Below are positions 1-9,477 of a DNA stretch of 35,415 bases, in pieces. How positions within the stretch are numbered: the first letter of the stretch is position 1; every line of letters begins with the position of its first letter. The DNA is taken from NCBI GenBank assembly GCA_964579675.1, contig CAZOIA010000035.1, positions 1 through 35,415 on the forward strand, written 5' to 3'. Source of the stretch: CAZOIA01 sp964579675. Lineage in GTDB: Bacteria; Planctomycetota; Phycisphaerae; UBA1845; PWPN01. The translations under genes and the position numbers were made by a program. Below the pieces are notes generated by a model. The model did no database searches and was not told where the DNA came from. It was given only the letters and a program-made list of their open reading frames with translations.

Positions 1-290
1 CAAAAGAAAGTTTGAGCTTTTCCGAAAGGCTAGTAATCCTCCCCTGCCCGCAGGTACGGCGTGTCTGCCGCGGCCCCCGCAACAACCTGTAACCGCTATT
101 CTGCCCAGGAATCCTTTTGATGTCAAGGAAGGAGTCGTTTTCCTGTGCCGGGCTGAGAAGTCGCTTCGATGGCCCAACATCTGGTCAACACTGCGACAAG
201 AGCATCCTGCGGGCTGGCCCGTTCCCGGACAAGACCTTCCACGTTTCGACCATCGGCCCGGCCGAGCCGGCCGTTCAACTCACCACGAGT
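1..290. other. Left-edge non-coding stretch
   Basis: No convincing gene is seen here. It is the downstream flank of the giant minus-strand gene. A long plus-strand reading frame begins at 117, but it is the antisense shadow of the Asp-rich repeats of that gene. Confidence 0.6.
254..273 (-). terminator. Possible GC-rich hairpin terminator after the giant gene
   Basis: CGGC-C-CGGC (254-262) and GCCGGCCG (266-273) pair around a 3-nt loop with one bulged base, 17 bases past the stop codon at 291. No run of T follows on the minus strand, so this would be a weak or factor-assisted terminator. The call is inferred from position and pairing only. Confidence 0.35.
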
Positions 291-3200
291 TCACGGACAA
301 CTCGCCGAGTTGCCGTCCCGGAGCTTGGCCAGGGCGGTGTCCACCAGGTCGATCCTTCCATCCAGGTTCAGATCGAAACGAACGCTCTCGCGAACAACCG
401 GCCAGCCGTGCTTGGCATTGAGCAGCGCCACGTCGTTCAGGCTCACGGAGCCGTCCCCGTCCACATCACCGACGAGCGATCGAACCATGCAAGTGGTGTC
501 GCCGGCAAAGTGGTGACCTGCCAAGTCCTCGACCGCCCCGGCCAGGTCAATGGCATAACACGTCTCATCCGGCAGGAGGCCCGGATCGAAGTTGATCTCC
601 AGCGTCGTGTCGCCGTTGATCAGCGCAACCGAACTGGCCGCGTACGTTGCCGTGGTCATGGGATCTTCCGCTTCGATGGCCACCCCCGGCACCAACTGGA
701 CGGCCTGATCGAAATCGACCTGGATCTTCTGGATACCCCCGGTGCGGGTCTCAACGGTGGGCCCATCAGCGCCGTTACCGACAGCCGCCGGGTCCAGTTC
801 GATCGCCCACTCCCCCAAGCCGTAGTGCGCCCTCACACTCCGCCAGGCGGCGGCCACTGGTGCGGCGGCACACTTCGGGTCCGCGGGCGTGTCCGCCCCG
901 CTCATGCATTCCTGAAAGATGCCGTAGTCGTCGTGATCGACATCGTTGTCGCCGTCCAGATTGGCGTCCTGGCAGTCCGGGTCGGTCTGCGCCACGCCCG
1001 GACCGCTCAGGCACACCTGCAGGTGGCCGAAATCCTCCTGGTCCACGTCACTGTCGCCGTCGAAGTCGCCGGGAATCGGCACCGGGCAACCGGCAGCATC
1101 CACCACGACCCCGGCCGGCGTGTCCGGACAAGCGTCGCATGCATCGCCCACGCCGTCGCCGTCGTGGTCGTCCTGGCCGGAGTTGGACACGGTGGGGCAG
1201 TTGTCATCGACGTCCAGAACGCCGTCGTCGTCGTCATCGTCGTCGCAGGCATCGCCCATCCCGTCGCCATCGGTGTCGAGTTGATCCGGGTTCGTGGCAT
1301 AGGGGCAGTTGTCGCAAGCGTCCCCGAAATCATCGCTGTCGTGGTTCTCCTGGCCCGGGTTGTACACGCTCGGGCAGTTGTCCAGCACATCGAGGACGCC
1401 GTCCCCGTCGATATCCAGGGCCGGGATAACCGGGGCGTCGGAAACGATCCACTCCGGATCGCCGGGATCAGGGCCGCCCGGGTCACTCCCCCGCCACCCG
1501 TTGTTGCCGGTACCGCTCTGGTCGGTGAGGACCTGCTGCGAACATCCGCCATAAAACTTCCAGTAGCCGACAAGTCCCGGTTCATCTCCCCACAGCCCCA
1601 TGTGCATGTTGTCGTTGATCTCCTGTTCGGAGCGGGCAACGGACCAGAGGCGGACCTCATCGAGGTCGCCGGGGAGGGGGTCGATGAAGTCGTGCCGGCT
1701 TCCCAGCACGATCGAGTTGGTGTTCGTGATGTTCATCGGGATCGTCAGCAACGTGGAAGCCTGGGGGACACCGTCCACGTAGAGCCGCATTTCGTCTCCC
1801 TCGCGAACGCCGGCCGCGTGGTGCCACTCGCCGTCGTCGAAACCCGGGGCCGAGAAGATCTCGGTTCCTTCGTGCTGCTGCTCGGGAATCTCGAGGGCGA
1901 AGGTAATCTCGCCTTCCTGCCAGACCAGCAGGAAGAACCCCACCTCGCCCGGCGAGACATCCGCCCGTTTGTCCAGCATGAATCCCAGGCCGGTGGCCCG
2001 GAACCACGCCTCCACCGTGAAGTCGCCCTCACCGAAGCTGTACGCCGGGGCGTTCGGGATGACCGCGCGGTCGTTGACGCCATCAAACGCCAGGGCGGTT
2101 TCGGTCGGGGGGTGTTGGCAGGCATCCCCGACGCCATCCTCGTCGGTGTCGCACTGATCGGGATTGGGCACGAGGGGGCAGTTGTCGCAGGCGTTGCCGA
2201 GGCCGTCGGAGTCGCTGTCCACCTGATCGGGATTGGGCACCTCCGGGCAGTTGTCGCAATCGTCGATTATGCCGTCCCCGTCAGTGTCGTCCTCGCATTC
2301 ATCGGGGATGCCGTTGTCGTTACAGTCTTCGCTCGTGCCATCCCTAATGTCGCATTCGTCCGCGACCCCATTGTTATTGCAGTCCGGCTCGCACTCGTCG
2401 GGGATGTCGTTCTCGTTGCAGTCCACGCTGGTGCCGCAGCCGGGCACATCACAAAGCCCGCCGGGCTCTCCGCAATCGACGTCGCACTCGTCCGAGATAC
2501 CGTTTCTGTTGCAGTCGCATGGGCCGTAAGCGGACAAGTCGTCTTCGGTGAAGTCAGGCGGCACACCGCTGCCCGCTGACAGGCCGGCGAGTCCGTCGGT
2601 GGCGGAGATATTTAACCAGGTCATGCGGATCCTACCGTTGAAATACATGGTGATCTGGAAGCTGTTCCCCGCCGGAGCCCCGAAGTACTCCGGAACGTTC
2701 TCGAACGTGACCACCACCTGGTCGTCGAGCTGCTTGAAGGAGACCGTGCCCCCGGCCGGCGGGGACAAGTCGTCGAACAGCCCCGAGATGCGGGGCAGGG
2801 CGAAGTGCTCCTCCAGCGATTCCGAGTAATCCGCGTCGCCGCCGGTGAAGGTGATGTACCCGTTGCTGCCGACGTAGAAGGAGGTGTAGCTCGCCCCGTA
2901 GAGCCAGACCTCCGCCCCGTGGGCCAGGACCACCTCCGCGTAGTCATCGTCGTCGAGCGCGAGGGGCGTCCCACCCGCCGGATCGGTCGGGAAGGCCGTG
3001 GCCTCCTCGCGGCAGATGCGGTAGAAGCTGCCCGAGCCTTCCGGCATGAAGGTCAGCGTCTGGTTGTCCAGGTCGTTATCGCCCGAGTCGAACAGCTCGG
3101 TGTAGTAATGCAACGGCCCGACCGTAAGAGTGACGCTGCGGGTCCGCGTGTTACCGCTCGCCGTGTTGGTGATGGTGACAGTGTCGGTGTAAACGCCCGT

Positions 3201-6200
3201 GGGCAGCGCCCCGGCGACCATATTCAACAAGCAGACGTGCAGTTCCATCGACTCGCCACCGGCCAGGGTTCCGCTGGGCGGCGACACCGTGAACCAGTCC
3301 TCATTCCACTGGGCCGTCCAGTCGAGCGGTGAGGCCCCGCCGTTGGTCAGCATATAGACCTTGCACTCCGGGTTGAACCAACCGCCCTCAGGGCCACTCA
3401 CCTTGAGGCCATCCTGCGGCGCGACCGACAGGTCGTCCGGTATGACGGTCATGGTCACCGGCACAGGCTCGGCCGGCATCTCGGGATCGTTCGAGGAGAT
3501 AATCACGTCCCCGGAGTACGTTCCGGGCAGGAGCACCACCCCTTCGTCGTTGACCGTGTCGAAGTTCAGCGTGATCGTGATCGAGTCGTTGGGGACAACC
3601 GTGCCCTCTTCCGGATCCACCTCGAGCCACTCGCACGCCTCCACAAACCGGAAGCGCTGCTCGGGATCCCCGAACAGGTTCAGCTCATAGTAGCACCACC
3701 GGATGATCTCGTTGTTGATATCCCAGAGGTTGTCTTCCTTGCTGTCCTGGTTGGCCCGGCCCATTTCGAGGATGTTCTCGTTCACGTCCAGGACCGCATC
3801 CCAGAACTGGCGGTCGAACCGCTGGGAAGGGCCGTCCGTACTGTCGAGCGTGCCCCACCCGTACCGGGCGTTCATAATCACCGCGAAGGCGCCGTGCTCC
3901 ATCGTGGTGATCACCTCGGCGAAGCAGTTCGATGTATCGAACGCGCCCGGCAAGCAGCCCTGCGAATACGCGAAGAAGCAGTCCGTGTTGCTCAGGCCGC
4001 CCAGGTCCGACGTGTACAGCTTCATGCAGTAGGTCTCGCTGGCGTGCCCGAGATGATTGAAGACGTGGACGCCGGAGTTCATCAGCGCGATCAGGCTGCT
4101 CTTGGGCCACGTGCCGTCCGCGTCGTAGAGGTTCTGCGAGGTGTCGAAGTCGTAGAAGTCAGGCTGCGTGTGATTCGCGAAACCGACCGTGCAGTAACCG
4201 TGCCCACACGAACCGAGCCGGATTTCCTCCATCGAGGCCTTGGCGTAGTCCGAGACCCCCCCGAATCCCAGGTATTCTCCCAGCATCGAGATCAGGGGCA
4301 GGTACTCGCTTTGGGTCGCGTCGTACTCCAGGGTTTTCCTCACGAAGTTCGCCAGTTCGGTCTCGTTGGCCACGGGGGCCCGTCCCACGTAGATCTCGGC
4401 GCACAGATCGACGTCGCCCCCGCCCACGCCGTCCGTCGGCTCGCCGTACAGCCCGTTGGCGTTGTAGTCGAACGTGCAGTCAGCCGGATCGACGCACCCG
4501 TAGTAATTGTCCACGGGCATCGAGTCACCCCAGACATAGAACATCCGGGGCGGGATGATCGAACTCGTACCGGCCAGCAGGGCGTACCGCGTCCCCCAGT
4601 CCTGGTAGGCTTCGATGAGGAAGTTGCGGATTCGGGTCTGGTTGTCCTCACCCCCGCTGGGGCGGGTCCCGTCGTAGTTGGCGTAGATCCACTGGGTGGT
4701 CACGATGGTGGCGGTCACACCCCAGCTCAGCTTGGCGTCGCGCAGGGCCTGGAGGTTCCAGGGACCCGGCGCGCCATCCAGGGCTGCGTTGGTGATGATC
4801 ACGTACTCGTAAGGCCCGCCCGAGAGCTCGGACAGCGGGCCGTCGGACTCCTCCGCCAACGTGACACTCTCGGGATAGCCGGCCAGGGCACTCGGGTTGT
4901 CCACCGTCCGGGCCAGGTGGTGTCGGAGGGGCCGCGAGGGCCTGAGCACGCTACTGAGCTTGCCCGAGTCCGCAAGGTCCACCTCGAGCCTGAGCCTGGT
5001 GCAGTACGAGACCTGACCGGTGGCGGGCACGTATTGAGCCGGGAACAGGTTCACGGTAAGCAGTCGGTATCCGCATTTGGACTGGACGCCGACTTCCTCG
5101 TGACGGGCCGGCGGCCAGGGCGTCGCTTGGGCGTAGACGGCTGGATCAGGCCCGGTCACCTCCACCGGGCCGGTGTGGCTCAGGGGATAGGGCTTCTGGG
5201 CCGGCGGCAGCACTACCTTTTCCGCCGGCTCAACCGTCTCGACCGGCACCGCCCGCGTGGCGATTACTTCCTTCCCGCACGGGACGAGAAGCGTGACCGG
5301 CCGGACCGGAACGATCGGAGCCCCGGTCCGCAGGTATTGCTCCAGCCCGTCTATCGTCAGAAGCGTGTACTCGCCCTGCTTCTCGGCCGCCGGCCTGTCG
5401 AATTCGTACTCCAGAACAATCGATCCGTCCGTCGTGGCGCACTCGGTGACCGTGCTCATCGGCATGACCGATCTTCCGGTCTCGCGAGTCCGGAGGGTGA
5501 AGTTCAGATCCGCGTCTCCCACGTTCCCGATGGTCAGCGTCGCGGTCGTGGCACCTCCCTCGGGGACGCTCACGTTGATCGAGTCGGGGTCCACCCAGAG
5601 CTTGGGAGTCCTCTGCACGGTCAGTTTCACTTCCCGCAACTGGATGACCCCGCTCGTGGTGTTGGTGAAGGTCAGGGTGTCGGTGTAGACGCCTTCCGGC
5701 AGCGTCTCGGCCTCGGCATTCAGGCTGACCGTCACCACCGTGGACCCCTCGGGATCGAGCGTTCCGCCCGAAGCGGAAAGGTCGAGCCATGACGCCGCCT
5801 TGACCAGGCTCCAGTCGATCGCGATCGGTCCGGTGTTGCCCAGCACATAGCTCACGGACCCGGGTGAGAACGGGCCGCCCGGATGGCCCCACGTCTCGAA
5901 CCCGCTCCCCGGAGCCACCTCCAGGTAATCGCGCAGGCCCGTCCCACTCAGGAGCACCTCGACCTCGGGCTCATCCTCGTCGTTGCATTCGATGACGACC
6001 GACGACTCGTATTCCTGATACGCGGTCGGCTCCAGAGTGACTTCGATGGTGATGCTGCCCTGGGTCGGGACGATCCAGGGCGGTCCGTCGGGCGGCAGTA
6101 CCAGGCGCCAGTCGCCCGAGAGCGGTTGGGGATCAGCCGGGGCCGGCTTCGACTCGCCGGGGCCGCTTGCGCCTCCCGGATACGGTGGCGGGGACCAGTC

Positions 6201-8798
6201 CTCAGGGGCGGCCTCCAGCGCCGGGGCCTGACCGGGGTGTGCGTTGTAGAACGCTTGCTCGGCACTGAGCCGGGCGCTTAACGTCACGGGCTCTGTGACC
6301 GCTACGTCGTCGAAGTAGTGCGACCACACATAATCAGGATCGGTGAAGCCCAGCAGCCCGACCCGCCCCTCGGTCAGCGAGCTGTCCGCTCCGGTCCAAA
6401 CCAGATTCCCGTTGATATAGAACGCCAGCGCGGTGCCCGCGCAATTGACCCCAAGCGTGTTTCCCTGGTCAAGCGGGTTGAGATACGGGGTGCCGGCCCA
6501 GCCGTACAGAATCTCGACGGCCCCATTGATCATCTTGAAAATCAGATAACTCCCTTCGTCGATCCCGAAGCCGTACGCGCTCCCGATCATGGCCGGCGCG
6601 GCCTCGAAATCAGCGGTTGCCCTGACCAGCACGTACTGGGCATAACCGCTTGCCGAACGCCGTATTCTGAGCTCGTAGTAGCAGTCGGCCCATTCCTCCC
6701 CCCCGTACGTGGCAACCATGGAGTTGGTGGTCGCCGGTACGGCCTGATTGGCTACGTATTCCTGGTTCACCACCTCCCAGTCGGCGTCCACGTCCTCATC
6801 CCACCCCTGGGCGAGCCCGTCGCTGAAGTCCTCGGCGTAGGTGCCGCCCAACGAGATGCTGGTGATCACGAGTTCGTGGTCGTTGTCGGCGTTGGTCACC
6901 GTGATCTGCTCGGTCCGGCTCACGCCCACGAAGACGTCACCGAAGGGCATGTCCAAATCGTCCGGCGGGGGGATCGAGTCGGTCACCTCGACCTCGGCCG
7001 GGTACGGATCCACGACCAGCGTCACCCCGCGACTCTGGCAGACGCTGTTGTTCGTATTGCAGAAGGAGACCGTGTCGGTGTAAACGCCTCTCGTCAGGGC
7101 TTCCGCGTTGGCATTGACGCACACGTCCACGGTCATGGACTGATCGGGTCCGAGCGATCCGCCGGCCGGCGTCACGTCGAGCCAGTCCGCGGTCGCCTCG
7201 GCCGTGAAGTCCAGCGATTCGCTTCCGATGTTCGTCAGCGTGTAGCCCATGCAGGCGGGGGTGAACGGGCCGCGCTCGATGCCCGAGGAGGCGAAGTCGT
7301 CTCGCGGTTCGACCGTCAGGTCGTCGATGTGATCGCCCAACAGGGCCACGTCGTCGATATTCCAGCCGGGATAGGTCACGGAGGAGTCCGTCGGCCCCAT
7401 GGTCCAGCGGATGTAAACCTGCGGCTCACCGTCCGCGACCGCGGAGATGTCGTACTCGTACCGTAGCCACTCCGCGTCGCAGAAGCTGCCCCCGTCATGG
7501 ACCCACACGTTCGTCCAGTGGGTCCCGTCGTTGCTCACCTGTACATTGGCCTGGTCCCAAGACGATGACTCCACGGCAAGCCAGCGCCAGAAACTCAGCG
7601 AGACGTTCTCGTGCATCGAGCAGTTGAACCGCAATGTGGTCAGGCGGTGGGCCGGGATGTTGTTGGGGTAATCTCCGGCAAGGTTGTAACCGTAGACGTT
7701 GCTGCCGGTGTGGCCCGAGGTGGGGTCCGCGCAATAGGTCCCCCCGCCCAGGGGAACGCCGAACTCCCACTGCCCTTCCGTGTCCCAGCCCGGGTCCAGG
7801 TCCATCGGGAACCAGTAGAATGCCCGGGCCGGCGGAGGGGTGGTGACACTTAAGCTGACGTCGCGGGTCCGGGTGGCCCCGGTGGTCGTGTTGGTGAAGG
7901 TCACCGTCCCGGTGTGTAAGCCCCGGCCCAGGGCGTCGGCATTGGCGTTGAGGCAGACATCTACGGGCGCCGAGGCGTGGGCGTCGAGTGACCCACCGGC
8001 CGGTGTCACGTCGAGCCAGTTGGCCGTGGCCGCCGCTTCCCAGTCCAGCGGCGTCTCGCCGTCGTTCGTCAGGGTGTATGTCTTGCAGGCCGGGGTGAAC
8101 GGACCGCCCTCAGGCCCGGTTGAGGTAAAGCCATCAAGAGGGGTAACCGAGAGTACGTCCTTCACATTGCCCAGCAGGCTGATATCGTCGATGTTCCAGC
8201 CCGAGAAGGGTAGCGCGGCAATACTGCCAATCTCGTGTCCCCACCGGATGTACACGGTCGGTTTGTCGTCCGCTACGGACGAGATGTCGCACTGCATCTG
8301 CGTCCACGAAGAGTCCGTGATGTCGGTTGTGCCGTTGTCCCAGACGCCTGTCCAGTACACCGCGTCATTGGAGACCTCGATCGTGGCCAGCACGTAAGGC
8401 TGCCGATCGGTGTTGAGCCAGCGCTGGAATTGCAAAACCACACTCTCATACCCGGTGAGATCCAGGGGCCCGGCGGTGAGGTGAGCGGGGCCGGCCACCT
8501 CGGTTGAATAGTCGCCGCCGAGGTTGATCCCGTATACGTTTGTCCCGGTCGCCCCGCTGGTGGGATCAGGGTTACCGTAGTCACCGCCACCTTGGCCGGC
8601 CGGGATGCCGAACGCCCATTCGCCCGTGGTGCCCCAGCCGGGGTCCGCATCCAGCGCGAACTCGTAGATGGTCTGCGGCGAGGGTTCGCCCGGCCCGGGT
8701 GATGCCGCGGCAGCATCGCCCGAGACCTGCCCGTACGCCGGGCCTGCCAGCAGTACCTGCGTCAGCGCCACAACTATGCCGCAAACCACGGTTTTCAT
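291..8798 (-). CDS. Giant secreted modular protein with gingipain-type (C25) peptidase domain and C-terminal dockerin
   Basis: An exported 2835-residue protein, probably a surface or extracellular cysteine protease. Start at 8798 was chosen because GGAGGAG lies 5 bases upstream and a signal peptide follows (MKTVVCGIVVALTQVLLAG, cut near residue 23); the frame runs on to 8834 without a better site. Approximate order: MAM-like modules ending in GWNIDD (44-208, 327-486); BACON-like beta modules (214-320, 493-598, 958-1063, 1790-1893); a lectin-like module (650-835); a C25 propeptide-like part (1123-1274); the C25 domain (1328-1716) with likely catalytic His1585 (NHLGHA) and Cys1615 (SQGCLPG); a beta module (1900-2090); TSP3 calcium-binding repeats (2093-2225, 2464-2556) around a LamG domain (2230-2418); a dockerin-like pair (2575-2637); an Ig-like part (2682-2773); and a final dockerin (2775-2835). 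The His-Cys spacing of 30 is close to that of gingipains. Substrate and anchoring are unknown. Monocistronic by context. Confidence 0.88.
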   Translation of the reverse strand: MKTVVCGIVVALTQVLLAGPAYGQVSGDAAAASPGPGEPSPQTIYEFALDADPGWGTTGEWAFGIPAGQGGGDYGNPDPTSGATGTNVYGINLGGDYSTEVAGPAHLTAGPLDLTGYESVVLQFQRWLNTDRQPYVLATIEVSNDAVYWTGVWDNGTTDITDSSWTQMQCDISSVADDKPTVYIRWGHEIGSIAALPFSGWNIDDISLLGNVKDVLSVTPLDGFTSTGPEGGPFTPACKTYTLTNDGETPLDWEAAATANWLDVTPAGGSLDAHASAPVDVCLNANADALGRGLHTGTVTFTNTTTGATRTRDVSLSVTTPPPARAFYWFPMDLDPGWDTEGQWEFGVPLGGGTYCADPTSGHTGSNVYGYNLAGDYPNNIPAHRLTTLRFNCSMHENVSLSFWRWLAVESSSWDQANVQVSNDGTHWTNVWVHDGGSFCDAEWLRYEYDISAVADGEPQVYIRWTMGPTDSSVTYPGWNIDDVALLGDHIDDLTVEPRDDFASSGIERGPFTPACMGYTLTNIGSESLDFTAEATADWLDVTPAGGSLGPDQSMTVDVCVNANAEALTRGVYTDTVSFCNTNNSVCQSRGVTLVVDPYPAEVEVTDSIPPPDDLDMPFGDVFVGVSRTEQITVTNADNDHELVITSISLGGTYAEDFSDGLAQGWDEDVDADWEVVNQEYVANQAVPATTNSMVATYGGEEWADCYYELRIRRSASGYAQYVLVRATADFEAAPAMIGSAYGFGIDEGSYLIFKMINGAVEILYGWAGTPYLNPLDQGNTLGVNCAGTALAFYINGNLVWTGADSSLTEGRVGLLGFTDPDYVWSHYFDDVAVTEPVTLSARLSAEQAFYNAHPGQAPALEAAPEDWSPPPYPGGASGPGESKPAPADPQPLSGDWRLVLPPDGPPWIVPTQGSITIEVTLEPTAYQEYESSVVIECNDEDEPEVEVLLSGTGLRDYLEVAPGSGFETWGHPGGPFSPGSVSYVLGNTGPIAIDWSLVKAASWLDLSASGGTLDPEGSTVVTVSLNAEAETLPEGVYTDTLTFTNTTSGVIQLREVKLTVQRTPKLWVDPDSINVSVPEGGATTATLTIGNVGDADLNFTLRTRETGRSVMPMSTVTECATTDGSIVLEYEFDRPAAEKQGEYTLLTIDGLEQYLRTGAPIVPVRPVTLLVPCGKEVIATRAVPVETVEPAEKVVLPPAQKPYPLSHTGPVEVTGPDPAVYAQATPWPPARHEEVGVQSKCGYRLLTVNLFPAQYVPATGQVSYCTRLRLEVDLADSGKLSSVLRPSRPLRHHLARTVDNPSALAGYPESVTLAEESDGPLSELSGGPYEYVIITNAALDGAPGPWNLQALRDAKLSWGVTATIVTTQWIYANYDGTRPSGGEDNQTRIRNFLIEAYQDWGTRYALLAGTSSIIPPRMFYVWGDSMPVDNYYGCVDPADCTFDYNANGLYGEPTDGVGGGDVDLCAEIYVGRAPVANETELANFVRKTLEYDATQSEYLPLISMLGEYLGFGGVSDYAKASMEEIRLGSCGHGYCTVGFANHTQPDFYDFDTSQNLYDADGTWPKSSLIALMNSGVHVFNHLGHASETYCMKLYTSDLGGLSNTDCFFAYSQGCLPGAFDTSNCFAEVITTMEHGAFAVIMNARYGWGTLDSTDGPSQRFDRQFWDAVLDVNENILEMGRANQDSKEDNLWDINNEIIRWCYYELNLFGDPEQRFRFVEACEWLEVDPEEGTVVPNDSITITLNFDTVNDEGVVLLPGTYSGDVIISSNDPEMPAEPVPVTMTVIPDDLSVAPQDGLKVSGPEGGWFNPECKVYMLTNGGASPLDWTAQWNEDWFTVSPPSGTLAGGESMELHVCLLNMVAGALPTGVYTDTVTITNTASGNTRTRSVTLTVGPLHYYTELFDSGDNDLDNQTLTFMPEGSGSFYRICREEATAFPTDPAGGTPLALDDDDYAEVVLAHGAEVWLYGASYTSFYVGSNGYITFTGGDADYSESLEEHFALPRISGLFDDLSPPAGGTVSFKQLDDQVVVTFENVPEYFGAPAGNSFQITMYFNGRIRMTWLNISATDGLAGLSAGSGVPPDFTEDDLSAYGPCDCNRNGISDECDVDCGEPGGLCDVPGCGTSVDCNENDIPDECEPDCNNNGVADECDIRDGTSEDCNDNGIPDECEDDTDGDGIIDDCDNCPEVPNPDQVDSDSDGLGNACDNCPLVPNPDQCDTDEDGVGDACQHPPTETALAFDGVNDRAVIPNAPAYSFGEGDFTVEAWFRATGLGFMLDKRADVSPGEVGFFLLVWQEGEITFALEIPEQQHEGTEIFSAPGFDDGEWHHAAGVREGDEMRLYVDGVPQASTLLTIPMNITNTNSIVLGSRHDFIDPLPGDLDEVRLWSVARSEQEINDNMHMGLWGDEPGLVGYWKFYGGCSQQVLTDQSGTGNNGWRGSDPGGPDPGDPEWIVSDAPVIPALDIDGDGVLDVLDNCPSVYNPGQENHDSDDFGDACDNCPYATNPDQLDTDGDGMGDACDDDDDDDGVLDVDDNCPTVSNSGQDDHDGDGVGDACDACPDTPAGVVVDAAGCPVPIPGDFDGDSDVDQEDFGHLQVCLSGPGVAQTDPDCQDANLDGDNDVDHDDYGIFQECMSGADTPADPKCAAAPVAAAWRSVRAHYGLGEWAIELDPAAVGNGADGPTVETRTGGIQKIQVDFDQAVQLVPGVAIEAEDPMTTATYAASSVALINGDTTLEINFDPGLLPDETCYAIDLAGAVEDLAGHHFAGDTTCMVRSLVGDVDGDGSVSLNDVALLNAKHGWPVVRESVRFDLNLDGRIDLVDTALAKLRDGNSASCP

Positions 8799-9477
8799 GT
8801 CTACTCCTCCGGTATCAGGTCTTCGCCAAGTCACGATTCAGGCAGGATGGCGGCGGGCTTGATAGTCCTCGCCCACCGCCGGCGCGCCGAAAGACCACGC
8901 TCTCGCCGACCCCTTCCGCATCGTCACAGTAGCTGCGCACAAATCTCCCCGGCAGGCGGCTCAATGCCGAAGCGCCGAGCCCTGGTATCGATGAGGCTAA
9001 TTGTACACGACAATGCTCCCATTCTCCTACCTAAGAGACGCCGGCAGCGGCGAAAAGTTACCGCGACGTGTGGTTTTTCTGCTGGGCCGGTTGAACGCGC
9101 CGCCTTCTTGTGCTGCGCCGTAAGCTGCTGATTGAACGACAGTTACGAACCCGGCCGCTGATTGCATGACCTGCTCCGGCCCAAAGATGATGAAAACTGA
9201 GGATGCAGGTCCGGGTGAGATGCCTGCAGGTTGTGGGATCTCGATGCCACCCATGACGGGATCACGCCTGGTTCTTCCCCGTTCTGACACTTCACCCGGC
9301 CCCCGGCAGAATGGGCTCCCCGCGAATGGGCGGCCGCTCCACGCAGGGCCCGGGGGCGGCTCGATCCCCGGCGCCGCTGCCGAAGACGCCAAGGCGCCGG
9401 CCTGTAATCGAGTTGTCTTGTGCCGGTGATTTCATACAATGGATTTCATCATAACACGAAAAAATCAGGAGAAAGCG
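8799..9477. other. Divergent intergenic region between giant gene and kinase
   Basis: 679 bases with no supported gene. The reading frames here have no ribosome site and no recognisable protein. It should hold the promoters of both divergent genes; only the kinase promoter (9413-9440) could be placed. An inverted repeat TGCAGG (9204-9209) / CCTGCA (9223-9228) lies in the middle and could be an operator, but nothing else supports that. Confidence 0.5.
9413..9440 (+). promoter_or_regulatory. Putative sigma70-type promoter of the hybrid kinase
   Basis: TTGTCT (9413-9418), a 16-base spacer, then TACAAT (9435-9440). Transcription would begin near 9447, after an upstream in-frame ATG at 9439. This supports the ATG at 9478 as the true start. 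Found by eye. Confidence 0.5.

Noticed and set aside
117..2579. 820-residue plus-strand open frame
   Set aside because: It is antisense to the Asp-rich TSP3 and dockerin repeats of the giant gene. Asp codons read backwards give Val and Ile, which explains its Val-rich text. No ribosome site or family.
3894..5792. 632-residue plus-strand open frame
   Set aside because: Antisense to the C25 peptidase domain, whose motifs and catalytic residues are clear on the minus strand.
8799..8834. Longer N-terminus of the giant protein (12 more residues)
   Set aside because: The ATG at 8798 has GGAGGAG at good distance and begins a clean signal peptide; the longer form would place charged residues ahead of it.
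9005..9025. TACAAT on the minus strand near 9004 as a promoter of the giant gene
   Set aside because: No acceptable -35 box was found at 16-18 bases, so it was not listed.
9439..9477. Earlier ATG of the kinase
   Set aside because: It lies within the -10 box of the likely promoter and has no ribosome site; the ATG at 9478 has AGGAGA.
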